From the NCBI GenBank assembly GCA_016463045.1, contig JAEMSB010000310.1, forward strand, positions 1 through 6,018: a stretch of DNA of 6,018 nt. The letters run 5' to 3'. Source of the DNA: Niveispirillum sp. Lineage in GTDB: Bacteria; Pseudomonadota; Alphaproteobacteria; Azospirillales; Azospirillaceae. The translations under genes were made by a program, and so were the position numbers. Under the pieces are notes generated by a model, which saw only the letters and a program-made list of their open reading frames with translations, made no database searches and had not been told where the DNA came from. This document shows, one piece after another, positions 1 to 5,631 of this stretch (positions are counted from its first letter, which is position 1; every line of letters starts with the position of its first letter).

Positions 1-527
1 CCTGCGGACCGCGCGTGCGCATGGTGCCGCCGGGGGAGGATCGGGAAAGGCTGGTCTGTCCCGACTGTTCCTATATCGCTTATGAGAATCCGAAGATCGT
101 TGTCGGCGCTGTGGTGACCGATGATGCAGGCCGGTTCCTGCTGTGCCGCCGCGCCATTCAGCCACGCAAGGGCTTCTGGACCCTGCCCGCCGGCTATATG
201 GAACTGAACGAGACGACGGAGCAAGGGGCAGCAAGGGAGGCGATGGAAGAGGCGGGTGCCCGCATCGCCATCGACGCCCTGCTAGCCGTCTACAACATCC
301 CCCGCATTTCCCAGGTACAGATGATCTACCGCGCCAGACTTTCCGATCCCGCCATCGCGGCGGGGGTGGAAAGCCTGGAGGTCGGCATGTTCGCGTGGAA
401 GGACATTCCCTGGGACGAACTGGCCTTTCCCAGTGTTGTCTGGGCCCTGCATGAATGGCGGGAGAAGGCGGGGCAGACGGGATTCGCCCCTGGCACCAAC
501 CCGTCGCCCCCGGTGGAGGGCTTGTAA
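1..527 (+). CDS. Zinc-ribbon Nudix hydrolase, 5' end outside window
   Basis: This is the 3' part of a Nudix hydrolase, an enzyme family that cleaves nucleoside diphosphates linked to another moiety (ADP-ribose, NADH and similar) using Mg2+. The complete Nudix box is at 192-260: Gly, five residues, Glu, seven residues, then RE..EE.G, with every signature residue present. Upstream is a zinc ribbon: CPDC has cysteines at 57-59 and 66-68, and a Cys-Gly at 3-8 in the same frame looks like the second cysteine of the first CxxC pair. The reading frame is therefore open to the left edge and the true start lies a few codons before the window. The GTG at 15 and ATG at 21 are internal. The visible part has 174 codons and ends at TAA 525-527. 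The substrate cannot be read from the sequence; the zinc ribbon resembles NudC-like and COG1051 proteins. The esterase gene follows after 59 nt on the same strand. Confidence 0.93.
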   Translation, partial: CGPRVRMVPPGEDRERLVCPDCSYIAYENPKIVVGAVVTDDAGRFLLCRRAIQPRKGFWTLPAGYMELNETTEQGAAREAMEEAGARIAIDALLAVYNIPRISQVQMIYRARLSDPAIAAGVESLEVGMFAWKDIPWDELAFPSVVWALHEWREKAGQTGFAPGTNPSPPVEGL

Positions 528-586
528 CCGCCGCCCTGTCCGGGCACAGTCGCAGCAGAAGCGACCAACAGCCGGACAGAGACAGA

Positions 587-1597
587 ATGCGCCGTTCCCA
601 GACCGCCGCCCAGGGCACCATCCACCGCCTGACGCTGGACAGCCTGGTCCTGCGCGGCAATCTGATGGGCGATAGCCCCGCGCGTGCGGTGCATGTCTAT
701 GTGCCTGCCGGCCATGATGGCCGTGACCTGCCACTGCTGGTCGATATTGTTGGCTACACGGCGGGCGGCCCCGCCCATACCAACTGGAAGAATTTCGGGG
801 AGAACCTGCCCGAACGGCTGGACCGGCTGATCGATAGCGGGGCCATGGCCCCGGCGATTGTGGCCTTTCCCGACTGTTTCACGCGCCTGGGCGGCAACCA
901 GTATATCAATTCCGCCGCCCTGGGCCGCTGGATGGATTTCCTGTGTGACGAGATGGTGCCCTTTGTCGAAGGGCGGTTCGGCTGTGGTGGGACCGGCCGG
1001 CGGGCGATCTTCGGGAAAAGCAGCGGTGGCTACGGCGCGCTGGCCCATGCCTTCCTGCGGCCCGACATCTGGGCCGCCGCCGCCTGCCACTCCGGCGATA
1101 TGGGGTTTGAGCTGTGCTACCTGCCCGATATGCCGGGTGTGCTGCGGTCGCTGGCCCGCCATGGCGGCTCCATTGAGCGGTTCATGAACGCGTTCGAGAC
1201 GGCGCGCAAGGTGGATGGCAAGGACACCCATGTCCTGATGATCCTGTGCATGGCCGCCACCTATGACCCTGACCCGTCACAGTTCCTGGGCATCCGCCTG
1301 CCGGTGACGCCGGATACGTGCGAGGTGATCGAGGAACGCTGGGCCAACTGGCTTGCCTGGGACCCGGCACGCATGGTTGAAAAGCATGCCGAGGCCTTGC
1401 GGGGGCTGAAGGGTCTGTTCATCGATTGCGGCGACCGCGACCAGTATAATCTGGTCCATGGCGCCCGCCGCCTGCATCGCCGTCTGGAAGCGCTGGGCAT
1501 TGCCCACCGATATGAGGAATTCCCCGATGACCATTCCTCGGTTGATTACCGGATGGATGAAAGCCTGCCCTATCTTGTCCGCGCCCTGAACGGGTAA
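587..1597 (+). CDS. Alpha/beta-hydrolase esterase (esterase D / enterochelin esterase type)
   Basis: Predicted 336-residue serine esterase of the PF00756-like alpha/beta-hydrolase family, probably cytoplasmic, as no signal peptide is visible. The nucleophile elbow reads GKSSGG, with Ser146 (codon 1022-1024) as nucleophile. The acid is probably Asp285 in DCGDRDQY, with Asp280 and Asp283 nearby as alternatives. The base is His316 in DDHSS (codon 1532-1534). Spacing and order of the three fit the family. The protein is longer than S-formylglutathione hydrolases (about 280 residues), so formaldehyde detoxification should not be assumed; the physiological substrate is unknown. I chose ATG 587 because the frame upstream to ATG 455 overlaps the Nudix gene by 73 nt and encodes low-complexity residues unlike an esterase N-terminus. 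The ribosome binding site before 587 is weak (purine-rich GGACAGAGACAG). The stop is 4 nt before hslR, which suggests co-transcription. Confidence 0.88.
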   Translation: MRRSQTAAQGTIHRLTLDSLVLRGNLMGDSPARAVHVYVPAGHDGRDLPLLVDIVGYTAGGPAHTNWKNFGENLPERLDRLIDSGAMAPAIVAFPDCFTRLGGNQYINSAALGRWMDFLCDEMVPFVEGRFGCGGTGRRAIFGKSSGGYGALAHAFLRPDIWAAAACHSGDMGFELCYLPDMPGVLRSLARHGGSIERFMNAFETARKVDGKDTHVLMILCMAATYDPDPSQFLGIRLPVTPDTCEVIEERWANWLAWDPARMVEKHAEALRGLKGLFIDCGDRDQYNLVHGARRLHRRLEALGIAHRYEEFPDDHSSVDYRMDESLPYLVRALNG

Positions 1598-1601
1598 GCG
1601 C

Positions 1602-1946
1602 ATGGCCGAACAGGACGTCACCGCCCTTGATCCCGCCGATGCCGCAGAGGTGGCAAAAGGCCGGCTGCGGCTGGATAAATGGCTCTGGTATGCACGCTTT
1701 TTGAAAACCCGCAGCCAGGCGGCCAAACTGGCGACGTCGGGCAGCCTGCGTGTCGGCGGCGCACCGGTTGCCAAGGCCAGCCAGGTGGTGAAGGTGGGCG
1801 ACGTCCTGACCTTCCCCCTGGGCGCCTATGTCCGGGTGATCAAGGTCAAGGCCCTGGCCGCGCGTCGGGGGCCGGCATCTGAGGCACAGGCCCTGTATGA
1901 AGACCTGGACCCGCCGACGCCGGAGGCGCGGCTGCCGCGGGGGTAG
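1602..1946 (+). CDS. hslR: S4-domain RNA-binding protein, Hsp15 family
   Basis: Small basic protein of 114 residues with one S4 RNA-binding domain at about residues 21-83. It opens with the characteristic RLDKWLWYARFLKTRS segment, followed by AAKLATSGSLRVGG. In Escherichia coli, Hsp15 binds free 50S subunits carrying a stalled nascent chain with tRNA and helps recycle them; the same role is inferred here. The E. coli protein is slightly longer (about 130 residues) and has a longer basic tail; here the C-terminus is short and ends PTPEARLPRG. ATG 1602 lies 4 nt after the esterase stop with no clear Shine-Dalgarno sequence, so translational coupling is likely. In many alphaproteobacteria this gene sits beside a helicase and fdxA/carD; none of these is here. 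Its last 101 nt overlap, in antisense, the 3' end of the diguanylate cyclase gene. Confidence 0.9.
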   Translation: MAEQDVTALDPADAAEVAKGRLRLDKWLWYARFLKTRSQAAKLATSGSLRVGGAPVAKASQVVKVGDVLTFPLGAYVRVIKVKALAARRGPASEAQALYEDLDPPTPEARLPRG

Positions 1947-3078
1947 TCAGGTCGGCGTGGTCGACCACCCGGTTGCGGCCCTGCCGTTTGGCCTCATACA
2001 GCGCGCCGTCGGCGGCTTGATAAAGCTGTTCCCAGCCAATGCCGTCGGACCTGGCGACCGCGACGCCAAGGCTGGCGGTGACGGTGATCGCATAGTCCCC
2101 ATACAGGGTCTTCTGTGCCTCGATACGCAGGCGCAGACGTTCGGCCACGGCCCGGGCCTGATCCTTCACACCCGGTAGGAACAAAAGGAATTCCTCTCCC
2201 CCCATGCGGGCCGACAGGTCCTGCGTACGCAGCGTCTGCCGCAGCGTATTAGCGGTGGCAACAAGGGTCGCGTCACCGGCTGCATGGCCGTAACGGTCAT
2301 TCACCTGCTTGAAATGGTCCAGGTCCAGCACGATCAGCGCGTCGCCGGCTTGAATGACCGGGGGCATCCGGGCCTCCAGCCAGCGGCGGTTGCCGATATC
2401 GGTCAGGCTGTCGATTTCCGCCGCCTGCCGCAGGCCGCGTTCGGCCCGGTCGGTGGCAAAGCCGCAGACCAGGACAGCGATGCCGAAATTCCCCAATATC
2501 TGAAGCGCGAAGCCATGCGCGATCCAGTCGACATAGTCCGGCCTTGCCAGGATTGCCCACGCCCCCACGCCGAATACCAGCGCACAGGCCGCCAGCACGA
2601 CGGCCAGCGGCAGACGGGATGGCAGCGGGTCGTGCCGCCGGTCACGCCAGACCGGCCAGGCGGCAACCGCCAGGAACAGGCCCGCCTGCAGATGGAACAG
2701 GCAGGACCGGATACGGTCGTCGGTGTGAAAGCCCGTGACCAGGGCTGCCAGGACGAACAGGGCCGGCGGCACCAGGATCAGCCATCCCTGCCGGGCCCGC
2801 CGCTGCCGGCTCAGCGCATGAATACCCAGATAGACCAGACCATAGCCCAGGGTACCTAAAATCAGGCTGGTAAGGGTCCAGAATTCAAGTGGCAACTGGC
2901 CCGCCGCACCCCATCCGGCCAGGGTGGAACCCAGGATCAGCAGTCCAAAACCAAGAATCAGGGTCCGCAGGCCCGACGGCCGATGGGATTGTCTGCGCAT
3001 GTGCATAAAAGCCAGCGCGCCCGCGATCAGCGAAGATTTGTAGAGCACCAGAATGGTGACAATATCCAGCGGGAACAT
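1846..3078 (-). CDS. Membrane-bound GGDEF diguanylate cyclase
   Basis: Predicted 410-residue inner-membrane enzyme that condenses two GTP into c-di-GMP. Residues 1-207 form about seven hydrophobic helices (roughly 4-26, 37-58, 66-89, 98-117, 125-144, 155-178, 184-207). Basic loops after helices 1, 3, 5 and 7 fit an N-out, C-in topology with a cytoplasmic catalytic domain. The GGDEF domain spans about 220-373: the active-site loop is GGEEF at 293-297, metal-binding Asp252 is in LDLDHFKQVND, and substrate-contacting Asn260-Asp261 follow. The product-inhibition I-site RTQD (284-287) is exactly five residues before GGEEF, so the enzyme should be active and feedback-inhibited. There is no EAL domain. 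Residues 374-410 are an Ala/Pro-rich tail lying largely over the hslR 3' end. Start ATG 3078 has a GGAAAG ribosome binding site. The sensory membrane part matches no named domain I can assign, so the signal is unknown. Confidence 0.93.
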   Translation of the reverse strand: MFPLDIVTILVLYKSSLIAGALAFMHMRRQSHRPSGLRTLILGFGLLILGSTLAGWGAAGQLPLEFWTLTSLILGTLGYGLVYLGIHALSRQRRARQGWLILVPPALFVLAALVTGFHTDDRIRSCLFHLQAGLFLAVAAWPVWRDRRHDPLPSRLPLAVVLAACALVFGVGAWAILARPDYVDWIAHGFALQILGNFGIAVLVCGFATDRAERGLRQAAEIDSLTDIGNRRWLEARMPPVIQAGDALIVLDLDHFKQVNDRYGHAAGDATLVATANTLRQTLRTQDLSARMGGEEFLLFLPGVKDQARAVAERLRLRIEAQKTLYGDYAITVTASLGVAVARSDGIGWEQLYQAADGALYEAKRQGRNRVVDHADLTTPAAAAPPASAGPGLHTGPVPQMPAPDARPGP

Positions 3079-3092
3079 CAGGCTTTCCGTCT

Positions 3093-3114
3093 GGCGGAGA
3101 AAATTCTCCCCGCC
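3093..3114 (-). promoter_or_regulatory. Imperfect hairpin in the cyclase 5' leader
   Basis: An inverted repeat lies 15 nt upstream of the diguanylate cyclase start. GAGAA (3097-3101, counting one shared G) pairs with TTCTC (3104-3108) around a two-base loop, and the flanking GGCG and CGCC can pair across a two-base bulge. It would form a compact hairpin just upstream of the Shine-Dalgarno sequence in the mRNA, or could be a protein-binding site in DNA. Function is not shown; a two-base loop is too tight for an ideal RNA hairpin, so some inner pairs would open. Confidence 0.3.
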
Positions 3115-3158
3115 CGTCTCATAACATGATGACCCCTGTATGTCTTCCCGATAGGTTA

Positions 3159-3170
3159 ATCCTTAAGGAT
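3159..3170. promoter_or_regulatory. Perfect 12-bp palindrome, candidate operator
   Basis: ATCCTTAAGGAT is a perfect self-complementary 12-mer in the region between the divergent cyclase and leuC genes, about 81 nt before the cyclase start. It is AT-richer than its surroundings. A dimeric regulator could bind here and affect the cyclase promoter, but I recognise no named consensus. Confidence 0.3.
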
Positions 3171-3203
3171 GGAATACGCTTTGTCCCGTGTCCGCCGGTT
3201 GCA

Positions 3204-3222
3204 CCATGCAGCCCCTGCGTGG
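3204..3222. repeat. Short hairpin in the leuC/cyclase intergenic region
   Basis: CCATGCAG and CTGCGTGG form an 8-bp stem, with one G-T wobble position, around a CCC loop. There is no T-run on either side, so it is not an intrinsic terminator. It lies upstream of the proposed leuC promoter. Its role is unknown and chance is possible in GC-rich DNA. Confidence 0.3.
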
Positions 3223-3231
3223 CTGTCAGAC

Positions 3232-3248
3232 TGGTACAAATCCTACCA
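3232..3248. promoter_or_regulatory. TGGTA-N7-TACCA dyad, candidate operator
   Basis: Perfect 5-bp half-sites TGGTA (3232-3236) and TACCA (3244-3248) are separated by seven bases, giving a 17-bp dyad. It lies about 60 nt upstream of the proposed leuC -35 box. Size and position would suit an activator of LysR type or another dimeric regulator, although the exact T-N11-A form is not evident. No regulator can be assigned. Confidence 0.3.
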
Positions 3249-3309
3249 ATCATGCGCCCCCTTGAACGCTGCGTTGCATGCAGGCGCCCGGCGAAGGGCT
3301 GCCACCCGC

Positions 3310-3338
3310 TTGCCGTGGTCGGGTCGTGCCGCTATGCT
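3310..3338 (+). promoter_or_regulatory. Candidate sigma-70-type promoter for leuC
   Basis: TTGCCG (3310-3315) and TATGCT (3333-3338) are separated by 17 bp. Each matches four of six positions of the housekeeping consensus. A start site near 3345 would give a leader of about 70 nt before leuC. I saw no leucine-rich leader peptide or attenuator in that leader. This is a by-eye match only. Confidence 0.4.
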
Positions 3339-3415
3339 CCGCCACCACGTAACAATGTGACCGTAAAGCCACCCCCGTCTTTGCGGTTCGATCCTTGACC
3401 CCCAGGTGAGTGACC

Positions 3416-4819
3416 ATGGCCCGCACCCTCTATGACAAGATCTTCGACAGCCACACCGTCCACCGTCAGGAAGACGGCACCGCCGTGCTGTATATCGATC
3501 TGCATCTGGTGCATGAGGTGACGAGCCCGCAGGCCTTTGAAGGTCTGCGCATCGCGGGGCGGCAGCTGCGTCAGCCCAAGAAGACCCTGGCCGTGGCCGA
3601 CCACAACGTGCCGACCAGCAAGGACCGTCTGGCCGGCATCAAGAACGAGGAAAGCCGCATCCAGGTGGAGCAGCTGGCCATCAACGCCAAGGAATTCGGT
3701 GTTGAATATTTCGACATGAGCGATATCCGCCAGGGCATCGTGCATGTGGTCGGGCCGGAACAGGGCGTGACCCAGCCGGGCATGACCATCGTCTGCGGCG
3801 ACAGCCACACGGCCACCCATGGCGCCTTCGGCGCGCTGGCCTTTGGTATCGGTACGTCGGACGTGGAACATGTGCTGGCCACGCAGACCCTGCTGATCAA
3901 GAAGTCGAAGAACATGCTGGTGAAGGTCGATGGTGACCTGCCGCCGGGTGTCACCGCCAAGGACCTGACGCTGGCCGTGATCGGCAAGCTGGGCACTGCC
4001 GGGGGCACCGGCTATGTCATCGAATATGCTGGCAAGGCCTTCCGCGACCTGTCCATGGAAGGCCGCATGACGGTCTGCAACATGGCCATCGAGGCGGGCG
4101 CCCGCGCCGGCCTGATCGCCCCGGACGAGAAGACCTTCGACTATCTGCGGGGCCGCAATCGCGCGCCGCAGGGGGCCGATTTCGACCGCGCGGTCGAATA
4201 TTGGAAGTCGCTGCCCAGCGATGAGGGTGCGGTCTATGACAAGGTCGTGGAACTGAACGCCGCCGATATCGTGCCGCTGGTCACCTGGGGCACCAGCCCG
4301 GAGGACGTGGCCCCGATCACCGCCAACGTGCCCAGCCCGGCGGACTTCAAGGACCCGCACAAGGCCAAGGCTGTCGAGCGTTCGCTGGCCTATATGGGCC
4401 TGACGCCGGGCACGCCGCTGTCGCAGGTGCCGGTGCAGAAGGTGTTCATCGGTTCCTGCACCAACAGTCGTATTGAGGATCTGCGCGCCGCCGCCGACGT
4501 GGCCAAGGGCCGCAAGGTGGCCGATGGCGTCTACGCCATGGTCGTCCCCGGCTCCGGTCTGGTGAAGAAGCAGGCCGAGGAAGAAGGCCTGCACACGATC
4601 TTCACCGAAGCCGGCTTTGATTGGCGTGAGCCGGGCTGCTCCATGTGCCTGGCCATGAATGACGACAAGCTGAAGCCCGGCGAACGCTGCGCCAGCACGT
4701 CGAACCGCAATTTCGAAAGCCGCCAGGGCCCCGGTGGCCGCACTCATCTGGTCAGCCCCGCCATGGCCGCCGCCGCCGCCATCAAGGGCCACCTGACGGA
4801 CGTGCGCACCCTGGGCTGA
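3416..4819 (+). CDS. leuC: 3-isopropylmalate dehydratase large subunit
   Basis: Large subunit (467 residues, normal for the family) of isopropylmalate isomerase, which converts 2-isopropylmalate to 3-isopropylmalate in leucine biosynthesis. It works in the cytoplasm as a heterodimer with LeuD. The [4Fe-4S] ligands are all present: Cys348 in GSCTNSR, and Cys408 and Cys411 in PGCSMC, at the positions expected from the E. coli protein (347, 407, 410). Other aconitase-family signatures are the N-terminal LYDKIFDSH, ADHNVPT, VCGDSHTATHGAFGA and the C-terminal NRNFESRQGPGGRTHL. I chose ATG 3416 rather than GTG 3410 because it gives the standard MARTLYDKIF start and has the ribosome binding site AGGTGA six bases upstream. 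leuD is not adjacent: an intrinsic terminator begins about 20 nt after the stop, so leuC appears to be transcribed alone. Confidence 0.98.
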   Translation: MARTLYDKIFDSHTVHRQEDGTAVLYIDLHLVHEVTSPQAFEGLRIAGRQLRQPKKTLAVADHNVPTSKDRLAGIKNEESRIQVEQLAINAKEFGVEYFDMSDIRQGIVHVVGPEQGVTQPGMTIVCGDSHTATHGAFGALAFGIGTSDVEHVLATQTLLIKKSKNMLVKVDGDLPPGVTAKDLTLAVIGKLGTAGGTGYVIEYAGKAFRDLSMEGRMTVCNMAIEAGARAGLIAPDEKTFDYLRGRNRAPQGADFDRAVEYWKSLPSDEGAVYDKVVELNAADIVPLVTWGTSPEDVAPITANVPSPADFKDPHKAKAVERSLAYMGLTPGTPLSQVPVQKVFIGSCTNSRIEDLRAAADVAKGRKVADGVYAMVVPGSGLVKKQAEEEGLHTIFTEAGFDWREPGCSMCLAMNDDKLKPGERCASTSNRNFESRQGPGGRTHLVSPAMAAAAAIKGHLTDVRTLG

Positions 4820-4839
4820 GCCTGGGCAAGGTTGCAGTG

Positions 4840-4870
4840 AAAAGGGGCGCTCCCTGGGGCGCCCCTTTTT
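4840..4870 (+). terminator. Intrinsic terminator of leuC, probably shared with the convergent gene
   Basis: A perfect 11-bp stem (4840-4850 with 4859-4869), an eight-base loop TCCCTGGG and a T-run at 4866-4870 form a strong rho-independent terminator 20 nt after the leuC stop. The stem is symmetrical, with A residues on its left side, so it also gives a short U-tract on the minus strand. The minus-strand DUF2087 gene stops only 3 nt from it, so it probably ends both transcripts. Confidence 0.92.
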
Positions 4871-4872
4871 GT

Positions 4873-5424
4873 TTATTGGGGTTTGCGCTGTGCCAGATAC
4901 CGGATCAGGGCCAGGGCGTCGAGAGGCGGCTCCCGTTCGATGCGGCGATAATCGCGGCAATCGGCGGTACGGCTGACCAGCCCCTGTTCCACCAGTTCGC
5001 GGCGCAGCAGGGCAAAGTCGCGGAAGCTGTGCATCTCGTTCAGTTTCCGGCTGATCTGCTGTTCCGTCATACTGTCGCGTGGCGGCAGGCGCGACCAGAT
5101 CACCCACAGGCAGGTGGCCTGTTCGTTGAACTTGTTGGGCCAGCGGATCAACTGTCCGGCATCATCGAAATGCCGCATCAGCCGGCGCACGCGTGCATGG
5201 TCAATCGCCACCGTCGGGGCGGTGGGCGTCGGGTTCTCCAACTGGTCAAGCGCCGCTGCCTGCGCCCGGTAATGCTGGAAATTGCGATAGCCGGCGCCGC
5301 GCGCCAGCATGTTCAGAAGCTGCACATGGCCGGCCCGGCCCTCATGCGCTTCCAGTTGTGATTTCAGTGACTTGGCCAGGGCACCGATATCGGCGACCTG
5401 AAAAGGCAATTCCTGCTTCGACAT
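4873..5424 (-). CDS. DUF2087 domain-containing protein
   Basis: Soluble protein of 183 residues. Residues about 90-163 match the DUF2087 pattern as I know it: RWPNKFNEQATCLWVIWSRL, then a helix-turn-helix-like MTEQQISRKLNEMHSFRDFALLRRELVEQGLVSR. In other proteins DUF2087 is often fused to an ArsR- or HTH-type DNA-binding domain, so a regulatory role is possible but unproven. The N-terminal half (about 10-58, ALAKSLKSQLEAHEG...LLNMLARGAGYRNFQHYRA) is helical and recalls the short helical segment found at the N-terminus of some glyoxalase-related proteins; this is a weak resemblance. Residues 60-75 look like a Pro/Thr-rich linker. There is no signal peptide or membrane helix. Start ATG 5424 has only a weak ribosome binding site (CGGGATG). 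The stop abuts the terminator shared with leuC. It lies downstream of the LysR-type gene on the same strand, 207 nt away. Confidence 0.82.
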   Translation of the reverse strand: MSKQELPFQVADIGALAKSLKSQLEAHEGRAGHVQLLNMLARGAGYRNFQHYRAQAAALDQLENPTPTAPTVAIDHARVRRLMRHFDDAGQLIRWPNKFNEQATCLWVIWSRLPPRDSMTEQQISRKLNEMHSFRDFALLRRELVEQGLVSRTADCRDYRRIEREPPLDALALIRYLAQRKPQ

Positions 5425-5631
5425 GGGTCAACATCCCGTTTCACGGCACGCCTTGATCCTTGTTGGAACCGTCGGTGGTCGCCATCTTGCCGACGCGGCA
5501 CGCCCTTGGGGTGTGACGGTCGATAAACATTGAGAAGGCAGGTTTAGCGGCCCCTTGAAGGGCTGGCGACGCCTGGGTGAACTGCCGACCGGCGGTAGCT
5601 TTCGCATGAAATGGGCGGGCAGGGCCATCCC
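5425..5631. other. Intergenic gap between argP-like gene and DUF2087 gene
   Basis: These 207 nt hold no convincing gene. They presumably contain the promoter of the minus-strand DUF2087 gene, but no clear -35/-10 pair stands out. Small dyads are present: CGTCGG/CCGACG (5470-5475 with 5490-5495) and CCCTTGAAGGG (5552-5562). Neither has a T-run. A 66-codon minus-strand frame fits the gap almost exactly (5428-5628), but its Arg/Pro/Ser-rich composition is typical of chance frames in GC-rich DNA. Confidence 0.5.

Noticed and set aside
326..1231. A 301-codon minus-strand frame opposite the Nudix and esterase genes
   Set aside because: It spans two well-supported plus-strand genes and their gap, has no recognisable motif, and has shadow-frame composition.
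1897..2859. Plus-strand frames opposite the diguanylate cyclase
   Set aside because: They are antisense to a complete GGDEF protein and encode Gln/Arg/Gly/Pro-rich sequence without domains.
3126..3398. Small plus-strand frames in the cyclase/leuC intergenic region, possibly a leucine leader peptide
   Set aside because: There is no run of leucine codons followed by alternative hairpins, the proposed leuC promoter lies inside the frame, and the Cys/Pro/Arg-rich product looks random.
3332..5107. A 591-codon open frame on the minus strand across leuC and beyond
   Set aside because: It is antisense to the unmistakable leuC gene and runs over the terminator into another gene. The His/Gly/Ala/Arg-rich product has no domain. 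Long antisense frames are common in GC-rich genes with strong third-position bias.
4837..5361. A 174-codon plus-strand frame opposite the DUF2087 gene
   Set aside because: Its start lies inside the leuC terminator stem, and the minus-strand frame has clear DUF2087 similarity.
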